A stretch of 11,899 nt of DNA, taken from assembly GCA_938014865.1 (NCBI GenBank), contig CALLQJ010000324.1, positions 1 through 11,899 on the forward strand, read 5' to 3'. Made by a program: the position numbers and the translations under genes. Positions 7,819 through 11,899 of the stretch are shown here, piece after piece. The notes below the pieces were generated by a model. The model was not told the DNA's origin, did not search any database, and saw only the letters and a list, made by a program, of their open reading frames with translations. Numbering within the stretch: the first letter of the stretch is position 1; every line of letters starts with the position of its first letter. Origin of the DNA: an uncultured Fastidiosipila sp. GTDB taxonomy: Bacteria > Bacillota > Clostridia > Saccharofermentanales > Fastidiosipilaceae.

Positions 7819-8688
7819 ATGAATTTTTTGGCTGAAAAAGACTTTTTAAATCAATTCACGCCCGAAGAAAGAGAACGCTCTTTATGCGCTCATCTTTTCG
7901 ATATAAGGACGTCGGAGACGGATCGGCATCACGAAATCCACACAGATGTCGTTTTTTCACTGCTCCAGGAAATCGCCAATTTCCAGGTTATTGAATTTGG
8001 TATTGACGGCCATCTGGAAAGGCCGCCCGTTTTCTCCTGGATCGTCAACCGGGTCTCGCTGCGCCTTGAGAAGAGTCCGACCCATTATGCGCCGGTCAAA
8101 ATGTACACCTGGCAGTCCGGCATGGACCGCCTGGGCTTCACCCGTGATTACTATCTCTTTGACGAAGACGGCACAGCCTACGGCGCAGCGACCTCTTACT
8201 GGACCGTCGTCACCCCCGGCGAACACCGCCTGATCCGCCCGGCAAGCCTCTTTGACGGCGGTGAAAATCCCTTCATCGTCGATTTCTCGGCGCTGGATCA
8301 TCCCCCCGTGCGCATCCGCCCGCATTTCGCCGACTTTACGGATGCCGTTGACACCTCCCGCAAGGTCGGGGAAAGCGACATCGATTCCAACGGACACCTC
8401 AACAACACCCGTTATGTGGCCCTCTGCCGGGATGCCGCAGACCTCTTGGAACCCCGGGGCAAGTTCAAGCGCATCGACATCAATTACGTCGCCGAAATGT
8501 TCAAAGGCGAAACCGCCGAAGTGCTCGCCGCCCCCTACCCGAACCCCAAAGGCGATCCGGAGGCCATCAAAAAAATTCCCGCCATCAAGGATCTCAATCC
8601 CCGTGAAGGCGAAGAATTAATCGCCATCCGCTGTCCGGCAGCAAAAGGCCAGGACCGCTTCCGGGCGATCCTGGGCTTCGGCGGATGA
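7819..8688 (+). CDS. acyl-ACP thioesterase
   Basis: A 289-residue double-hotdog thioesterase of the FatA/bacterial acyl-ACP type, which releases fatty acids from acyl carrier protein in the cytoplasm. The first hotdog covers about residues 20-140 (TDVVFSLLQEIANFQVIEFG, then LGFTRDYYLFDEDG and SYWTVVTP). The second begins near 175 and holds the family motif DIDSNGHLNNTRYV (187-200) with the catalytic-region Asn and His; E226 in INYVAEM is a candidate acidic partner. The length fits the bacterial members. The ATG at 7819 is chosen because AAAGGA lies eight bases upstream; a GTG six bases earlier is too close. Single-gene unit ended by a strong terminator. Chain-length preference cannot be read from the sequence. 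Confidence 0.92.
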   Translation: MNFLAEKDFLNQFTPEERERSLCAHLFDIRTSETDRHHEIHTDVVFSLLQEIANFQVIEFGIDGHLERPPVFSWIVNRVSLRLEKSPTHYAPVKMYTWQSGMDRLGFTRDYYLFDEDGTAYGAATSYWTVVTPGEHRLIRPASLFDGGENPFIVDFSALDHPPVRIRPHFADFTDAVDTSRKVGESDIDSNGHLNNTRYVALCRDAADLLEPRGKFKRIDINYVAEMFKGETAEVLAAPYPNPKGDPEAIKKIPAIKDLNPREGEELIAIRCPAAKGQDRFRAILGFGG

Positions 8689-8728
8689 AGAAAGAGTTCC
8701 GGCCTAAAACAGAATTTTAAGCTTCAAA

Positions 8729-8758
8729 AAAGCTGCGTCGAAAAACGCAGCTTTCTTT
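8729..8758. terminator. bidirectional terminator between convergent genes
   Basis: Ten perfect pairs, AAAGCTGCGT (8729-8738) with ACGCAGCTTT (8745-8754), around a CGAAAA loop. CTTTT follows on the + strand and a run of T on the minus strand. It serves both the thioesterase and the small membrane protein. Confidence 0.85.
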
Positions 8759-8791
8759 TCGGAATACGCATTGCAAGGCGCCAAGACCCGG

Positions 8792-9229
8792 CTAAGCGTC
8801 CACCCGATAGCCAAAATCCCAGGCTCTGCCCTCCCCGTCGGTCACCACGATCTTGCCTTCTCCCGCGGCCGTATTCGTACCGACCATCCAGGTCCAGGAA
8901 CAAAAGCCCTCTGCATCGGCTTCCTGCGCCTTGAGTCCTTCGGAGGACGATTCTTTTTCCGAAGGATTATAGACCGTAATATCGTAGGTTTTCCCGGGCA
9001 GGCCCTGAATGCGAAGGCTCGCCTCTTCACCCGTGCGGGCACGCACATCCTCACCCGCTATCACCTCATCGGAAATATCGGGGATCTCCGTATCTTCTTT
9101 AAAAAAGTGCCGCCAAAGCTGCCAGCCGGCAAAGCCTGCCGCCGCTGCCGCTAAAACTTTCGGGAAAACATGTTTCTTTTCTTCTTCAACACATCGTATC
9201 TGTACGAGAGGAAAGACGCGAAAAATCAT
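8792..9229 (-). CDS. small membrane-anchored protein with Ig-like extracellular domain
   Basis: A 145-residue protein; the ATG at 9229 has AAAGGG six bases upstream. A short positively charged start and a hydrophobic stretch (about 22-38, VLAAAAAGFAGWQLW) anchor it. The rest (60-145) is beta-rich: ASLRIQGLPGKTYDITVYNP, then a spacer and GFCSWTWMVGTNTAAGEGKI. From memory this resembles the extracellular Ig-like module 'pgt.Y.I.V.y.SG.S.a.GL.p..ad..G.vsWtW.VGt.T.pG' found in several Bacillota surface proteins. It probably displays that single domain outside the membrane. There is no lipobox or catalytic motif, and I would not assign a function. It has its own promoter and shares a terminator with the convergent thioesterase gene. 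Confidence 0.75.
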   Translation of the reverse strand: MIFRVFPLVQIRCVEEEKKHVFPKVLAAAAAGFAGWQLWRHFFKEDTEIPDISDEVIAGEDVRARTGEEASLRIQGLPGKTYDITVYNPSEKESSSEGLKAQEADAEGFCSWTWMVGTNTAAGEGKIVVTDGEGRAWDFGYRVDA

Positions 9230-9282
9230 AAAGAACCCTTTCTTCTGATGCTGCTCTTAAGCAAAATGACATACTTTCTATT

Positions 9283-9311
9283 ATTTTAGCGCAAAGCGCT
9301 GAAGATGTCCG
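9283..9311 (-). promoter_or_regulatory. promoter of the small membrane protein, with palindrome in the spacer
   Basis: On the minus strand, CGGACA (9311-9306) and TAAAAT (9288-9283) are 17 bases apart. The spacer holds an inverted repeat, AGCGC-AAA-GCGCT on the + strand (9288-9300), which could be an operator or a small hairpin. The leader would be about 46 bases. Confidence 0.45.
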
Positions 9312-9417
9312 AAATATCCCGCCGAAAATTCCGCAAAACGCCAAGTCTCCCCCTTTCATTTTCCTTATCCCGTCTTTTGCACTAGTCTTTTAGAAGAAGA
9401 AGAAACGAGGAACGCTT

Positions 9418-10074
9418 ATGGCCATAATCAAAGTCAAAAATCTGAGCTTCCGCGCCGGGAAAGACACGATCGTCGACAATGTCTCCTTAGAACTCCGAAA
9501 AGGCGAACTCGTCTTTTTGCAGGGGCCGTCCGGAAGCGGCAAAAGCACCGTGCTGAAACTCATCGCCGACCTCCTGCCCCCGAGCGAAGGCGAACTGTTT
9601 TACAAAGGCCAAAATTACCAAAGCCTTGAGCCGGTCGAACTGCGGAAACAAGTCACCTATTGCTTTCAGGACGCTTATCTCTTCGGCGAACGCGTCATCG
9701 ACAATCTCGCCTTTCCCTATCAGATCAGAAAACAAAAGCCCGATCTCCAAAAGATGCGTCATGCCCTCCGGGAATTCGGCCTGGCCGAAGAGCTGCTCGA
9801 ACAGAACGTCAGCACCTTATCCGGGGGCGAAAAGCAGCGCATCGCCTTAATCCGCAGCCTGCTTTTTGATCCCGAGGTCTTGCTTTTAGATGAAATCACC
9901 TCAGCCTTAGATCCCGAGAGCACGGCCCTTACCGAATCGATTATTGCCGAGCGCTGCCGAAAAGGCTGCAGCGCCTTATGGATTTCACACGATCCGGAAC
10001 AAGCCGAACGCCTCGGCGAGCGGATTTTGCAAATGAAAGCCGGCCGCCTTGCCGGCGAGGAGGAAGTCTTATGA
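9418..10074 (+). CDS. fetA: ABC transporter ATP-binding protein, FetA type
   Basis: A 218-residue nucleotide-binding subunit. Walker A GPSGSGKST (36-44), Q-loop CFQD (82-85), signature LSGGEKQR (134-141), Walker B VLLLDE (154-159), D-loop SALD (162-165) and H-loop SHD (190-192) are all intact, so it should hydrolyse ATP. The ATG has GAGG about seven bases upstream. Its stop overlaps the start of the next gene (ATGA), and that partner is a FetB-family permease, which is why this is called FetA-like. FetAB of E. coli is reported as an iron exporter acting against oxidative stress; the metal or other substrate here is not shown. No clear promoter was found in the 188 bases upstream. Confidence 0.85.
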   Translation: MAIIKVKNLSFRAGKDTIVDNVSLELRKGELVFLQGPSGSGKSTVLKLIADLLPPSEGELFYKGQNYQSLEPVELRKQVTYCFQDAYLFGERVIDNLAFPYQIRKQKPDLQKMRHALREFGLAEELLEQNVSTLSGGEKQRIALIRSLLFDPEVLLLDEITSALDPESTALTESIIAERCRKGCSALWISHDPEQAERLGERILQMKAGRLAGEEEVL

Positions 10075-10853
10075 TCGCAGCCACCCAAATCAATCTTTTA
10101 TCCCTGGGCCTCTCGTCCGTCCTGGTCCTGATCGCTCTATTCTTTTCTTACCGGCAAAAACTCAAGCTGGAAAAAGAAATTCTCATCGGCGCCCTGCGCG
10201 CCGTCATCCAGCTCAGCCTGGTCGGCCTCATCCTGCAATACATCTTCGGCATTAACAGTCCGATTTTCACAAGCCTGATTCTTCTTTTGATGATTTTTAA
10301 CGGCGCATGGAACGCTGCCAAACGCGGCAAAGGCATCCGGCACGTCCTGCCGATCTCCTATCTTTCCATCTTCTGCGCAGCAGCCGTTACCCTGACCGTC
10401 CTCGTACTGTCCGGCGCCCTGCATTACCGGGCACAGGAAATCATTCCCGTCGGCGGCATGATCGTCGGAAACGCCATGGTCGCCCTGGGCCTTTCCTACC
10501 GGCAGATGCGCGCAGAGTTCAAAGAAAAACGCGAAGAAGTCGAAGCCAAGCTCTCCTTAGGCGCCGAAATCCGGCCGGCCTCCCTCAGCATCATCCGCGA
10601 CGCAATCCGCACCGGCATGCAGCCGACCATCGACTCCGCCAAAACCGTCGGCATCGTCTCCCTGCCCGGCATGATGACCGGCCTGATTTTAGCCGGCACC
10701 CCGCCCCTGGAAGCCATCAAATTTCAGATCATGGTGACCTTCATGCTGATGGCCACAACCTCCATCGCCTCCTTCATGGCCTCCTTCCTCTCCTACCGTT
10801 GCTTCTTCAACGAACGAAAACAGCTCAAAGCGATCTCCTCGGACAAGAAGTAG
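10071..10853 (+). CDS. fetB: FetB-type (UPF0014) ABC permease
   Basis: A 260-residue membrane protein, the usual size for the FetB/YbbM family. Hydrophobic segments lie near residues 8-26, 38-58, 65-80, 95-115, 125-142, 193-210 and 218-240. A cytoplasmic stretch with MRAEFKEKREEVEAKLSLGA (146-165) separates the halves, followed by the family core around TIDSAKTVGIVSLPGMMTGL (186-205) and ILAGTPPLEAIKFQIMVTFM (206-225). The start is the ATG in the ATGA overlap with fetA, preceded by AGGAGG; the frame extends further upstream but only inside fetA. It forms the transport path for the FetA ATPase. Substrate by family analogy is iron export; unproven. Confidence 0.87.
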   Translation: MIAATQINLLSLGLSSVLVLIALFFSYRQKLKLEKEILIGALRAVIQLSLVGLILQYIFGINSPIFTSLILLLMIFNGAWNAAKRGKGIRHVLPISYLSIFCAAAVTLTVLVLSGALHYRAQEIIPVGGMIVGNAMVALGLSYRQMRAEFKEKREEVEAKLSLGAEIRPASLSIIRDAIRTGMQPTIDSAKTVGIVSLPGMMTGLILAGTPPLEAIKFQIMVTFMLMATTSIASFMASFLSYRCFFNERKQLKAISSDKK

Positions 10854-11074
10854 ACACACGACAAAAATGTTAAGTGCAAAAGTCAGTGCAAAAGATTTTC
10901 GGCCTAAAGAGGCTTTTACGCTAAGCTTTAAAAAACGCCGAAAAAACAAAAGAAACAAGCTTTCTCATTATGCTATCTATGGGAAATGGCTTCAGCAAAG
11001 AAAACTTGCTTTTATTTCTAAAATTTAGTGCTAAGCTTTTAGAGGATTTTAAATTGTGTCTGTTATGCAGGCCT
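10854..11074. other. gene-free AT-rich stretch after fetB
   Basis: No credible reading frame. It holds a 10-base direct repeat, AGTGCAAAAG, at 10873-10882 and 10885-10894. A weak GCCT-AAAG-AGGC hairpin with TTTT (10902-10917) may end the fetAB transcript. The phrase GCTAAGCTTT occurs twice (near 10920 and 11030). A longer imperfect hairpin joins CAAGCTTTCT (10956-10965) to AGAAAACTTG (10999-11008). It could carry a small RNA ending at the terminator at 11075, but I found no convincing promoter. Confidence 0.4.
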
Positions 11075-11117
11075 AAAAAGCCGGTTCTCAACAAAAACCG
11101 GCTTTTTATTTTTTCTT
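11075..11117. terminator. strong intrinsic terminator, usable both ways
   Basis: AAAAAGCCGGTT (11075-11086) pairs with AACCGGCTTTTT (11096-11107) around a nine-base loop, followed by a long T-rich run to 11117. On the minus strand it also ends in TTTTT and directly overlaps the stop of the gene remnant at 11106. Confidence 0.85.
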
Positions 11118-11279
11118 TTTCTTTACATAAAGTCTCAGCTTGACCTCATCCGCTTCGAGCAGGGTCACAGACAAATAATCCGGGATTTACTTTGTCTCAA
11201 ATATCTCATAGGTTTTTCCTCCCGGGAAATCTGCATAGGAAACGATATGACCAAGATCAATCAAGCATGCATTCGCTAT
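11106..11279 (-). pseudogene. 3' remnant of a protein gene, interrupted
   Basis: Read on the minus strand, this stretch encodes a protein-like sequence in one frame: ANACLIDLGHIVSYADFPGG, then KTYEIFETK, an in-frame TAA (11189-11187), then IPDYLSVTLLEADEVKLRLY and a lysine-rich end, stopping with TAA at 11108-11106 inside a terminator. The balanced composition and the terminator placed at the frame's end argue that it is the tail of a former gene. Upstream it runs into AT-rich sequence and then the hairpin array, with no start codon, so the gene seems to have lost its front. I cannot name the family. If the internal TAA is a sequencing error, it is still only a fragment. Confidence 0.45.
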
Positions 11280-11331
11280 ACAAAAAATAATTAATAATTA
11301 CTCCTCCCATATCTAATAACAACAGCTTAAT

Positions 11332-11443
11332 GATGACCCCTATATCGTGAGTGATTCCGCAGAAAATAATTATGACGATGAGTTGCGCATGTCATCGTCA
11401 TCCAATTATTTTCGAGGACAAACGAACGATATACGGGGTCATC
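11332..11443 (+). ncRNA. array element 1 (complete, core type A)
   Basis: Outer stem: GATGACCCC plus TATATCGT (11332-11348) pairs with ACGATATA-C-GGGGTCATC (11426-11443), 17 pairs with one bulged C at 11434. The 5' strand GAGTGATTCCGCAG is at 11349-11362. Inner stems are AAAATAATT with AATTATTTT (11363-11371, 11404-11412) and TGACGATGA with TCATCGTCA (11373-11381, 11392-11400), with an A opposite TCC between them and a ten-base loop. The 3' strand CGAGGACAAACGAA follows at 11413. The best-preserved copy. Confidence 0.75.
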
Positions 11444-11526
11444 TATATCATGAGTGATTCCACAGCCGCTGAGGGCCGCCTATGCCCTCAGCTTGGCGAG
11501 GACAAACGAACGTTATAGTTGTTCTC
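11443..11526 (+). ncRNA. array element 2 (core type B, mismatched outer stem)
   Basis: The 5' strand TGAGTGATTCCACAG (11451-11465) and 3' strand CGAGGACAAACGAAC (11497-11511) flank a hairpin. It has CC/GG, then GCTGAGGGC (11468-11476) with GCCCTCAGC (11484-11492), a seven-base loop and a TT bulge. The outer stem CTATATCAT/ACGTTATAG has two mismatches. The 3' flank TTATAGTTGTTCTC instead fits perfectly with the 5' flank of element 5, so this copy looks like a hybrid. Confidence 0.7.
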
Positions 11527-11591
11527 AATTGATTCCGCAGAAAATAATTATGGTGATGAGCAACACATGTCATCGCCATCCAATTCCTTTA
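11527..11591 (+). ncRNA. array element 3 (core type A, 3' end lost)
   Basis: AATTGATTCCGCAG and AAAATAATT are followed by TGGTGATGA (11551-11559) pairing with TCATCGCCA (11570-11578). Compared with element 1, one A-T pair has become G-C and one C-G pair has become U-G. After TCCAATT (11579-11585) the expected ATTTT and CGAGGAC are missing, so the 3' half is truncated or replaced. Confidence 0.6.
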
Positions 11592-11651
11592 GTAAAATTC
11601 TGTTCCTATACCTCTGCTCGCTTCACCCGTTAGGGACCAGGTATTTAACTC

Positions 11652-11753
11652 TGTGTTTGCGTGCGAGCGATTCCGCAGAAAGAACGTAAAATGGCGGCCT
11701 CCACACGCCGTCATCTTGCACGTTCTGACGAGGACAAGCAAACAGCAAACACA
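11652..11753 (+). ncRNA. array element 4 (complete, core type C)
   Basis: Outer stem TGTGTTTGC (11652-11660) with GCAAACACA (11745-11753), nine perfect pairs unrelated to those of element 1. The 5' strand GAGCGATTCCGCAG is at 11665-11678 and the 3' strand CGAGGACAAGCAAAC at 11729-11743. Inner stems are AGAACGT/ACGTTCT (11681-11687, 11720-11726) and ATGGCGGC/GCCGTCAT (11691-11698, 11707-11714), with one G-U pair. Same architecture, almost wholly different stems. Confidence 0.75.
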
Positions 11754-11763
11754 ACTTACCTCT

Positions 11764-11774
11764 GACAAACGAAG
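11764..11774 (+). repeat. orphan 3' strand of an array element
   Basis: GACAAACGAA repeats ten bases of the conserved 3' strand of elements 1 and 2, but no matching 5' strand or outer arm lies where expected. It is probably the remains of another copy, perhaps the lost end of element 3 split by the segment that carries element 4. Confidence 0.4.
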
Positions 11775-11829
11775 CGCGAATTCAAGTTATATTTACCTTT
11801 CCTTTCTTTACTCATAATCACAGACTCAT

Positions 11830-11899
11830 GAGAACAACTATAAAAGTGAGTGATTCCACAGCCGCTGAGGGCCGCCTATGCCCTCAGCTTGGCGAGGAC
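11830..11899 (+). ncRNA. array element 5 (core type B, cut by window end)
   Basis: The 53 bases from 11847 to 11899 are identical to 11451-11503 of element 2. The upstream flank GAGAACAACTATAA (11830-11843) is the exact reverse complement of TTATAGTTGTTCTC after element 2 (11513-11526). The 3' strand stops at CGAGGAC because the window ends. Confidence 0.7.

Larger units (their letters stand above)
11513..11843. repeat. 14-base perfect inverted repeat around elements 3 and 4
   Basis: TTATAGTTGTTCTC (11513-11526) and GAGAACAACTATAA (11830-11843) are perfect reverse complements 331 bases end to end. They could be a long-range outer stem enclosing elements 3 and 4, the split arms of a duplicated type B element, or the ends of an inserted segment. 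Confidence 0.6.
11332..11899 (+). repeat. array of covarying structured elements (candidate ncRNA family)
   Basis: At least five copies or part-copies of one architecture: an outer stem, a 5' strand close to GAGYGATTCCRCAG, an inner hairpin, a 3' strand close to CGAGGACAARCRAAC, then the other arm of the outer stem. The two strands stay nearly constant while the stems change sequence but remain paired (separate entries below). Wobbles in the inner stems are G-U only if the + strand is the RNA. There is no coding frame. The array continues past the window end. I do not recognise it as a known family; comparison with tandemly arranged Rfam candidate RNAs of Clostridia is needed. Confidence 0.75.

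Noticed and set aside
9978..10070. Longer N-terminus for fetB
   Set aside because: It would lie wholly inside fetA and be charged; the ATGA overlap at 10071 has AGGAGG upstream and gives the normal family length.
10307..10873. Second + strand frame inside fetB
   Set aside because: A composition-driven Arg/His/Pro-rich frame overlapping the whole permease core, with no start signal.
8696..10913. CGGCCTAAA phrase near the ends of the thioesterase and fetB genes
   Set aside because: Only two short matches, with a partial third near 11070; could be chance and has no consistent structure.
11349..11425. Hammerhead or other self-cleaving ribozyme
   Set aside because: TGATGA appears by chance in one inner stem and flank, but the CUGANGA/GAAA core is not in the conserved strands, and I could not fit twister, pistol or hatchet cores.
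11608..11644. Hairpin ATACCT/AGGTAT with CCC/GGG inside as another array element
   Set aside because: It lacks both conserved strands and is only weakly paired, so it is left as unexplained linker sequence.
11332..11899. CRISPR array
   Set aside because: The repeated part is two separated strands around variable but self-complementary sequence, not one constant repeat with unrelated spacers, and no cas genes are visible.
11332..11899. Integron attC cassette array
   Set aside because: attC sites keep their conserved boxes at the outer ends; here the outer ends vary and the conserved strands are internal. There is no integrase and no cassette gene.

Overview
The window looks like a chromosomal piece of a Bacillota (Clostridia-like) bacterium of moderately high GC. 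The grounds are strong AGGAG-type ribosome binding sites, intrinsic terminators after most units, an LCP-family wall ligase, a YlxP/DUF503 protein, a DUF2207 membrane protein and a single-chain acyl-ACP thioesterase. I cannot name a genus. No complete mobile-element gene, rRNA or tRNA is visible.

Layout. The window opens inside a + strand gene, the C-terminus of a DUF2298 ('YYY') multi-spanning membrane protein (to 680). A run of minus-strand genes follows: a DUF503/YlxP protein (692-985); a membrane protein with a degenerate PP2C-like cytoplasmic domain, one transmembrane helix, a Thr/Glu-rich linker and a LysM-like end (1072-2898); a DUF2207 membrane protein (3035-5086); and a two-gene envelope operon of UDP-galactopyranose mutase (glf, to 7706) and an LCP ligase (5260-6579). 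The last pair would make UDP-galactofuranose and attach a glycopolymer to the wall. On the + strand an acyl-ACP thioesterase (7819-8688) ends at a bidirectional terminator facing a small minus-strand membrane-anchored protein (8792-9229). A FetA/FetB-type ABC pair with overlapping start and stop follows on the + strand (9418-10853).

The last kilobase (10854-11899) has no intact gene and is the most unusual part. It holds an AT-rich stretch with short direct repeats ending in a strong terminator (11075-11117). Next is a remnant of a minus-strand reading frame (11106-11279) with an internal stop. From about 11332 to the window end there is an array of structured elements of about 75-112 nt, with at least five copies or partial copies. 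Each complete one has two conserved strands, about GAGYGATTCCRCAG and CGAGGACAARCRAAC, facing each other between an outer stem and an inner hairpin. The stem sequences differ from copy to copy but stay complementary. G-U wobbles point to the + strand as the RNA strand. The array looks like an undescribed, or at least unrecognised by me, structured RNA (or hairpin DNA) family that has been duplicated, recombined and partly degraded here. The right edge of the window cuts the last copy.
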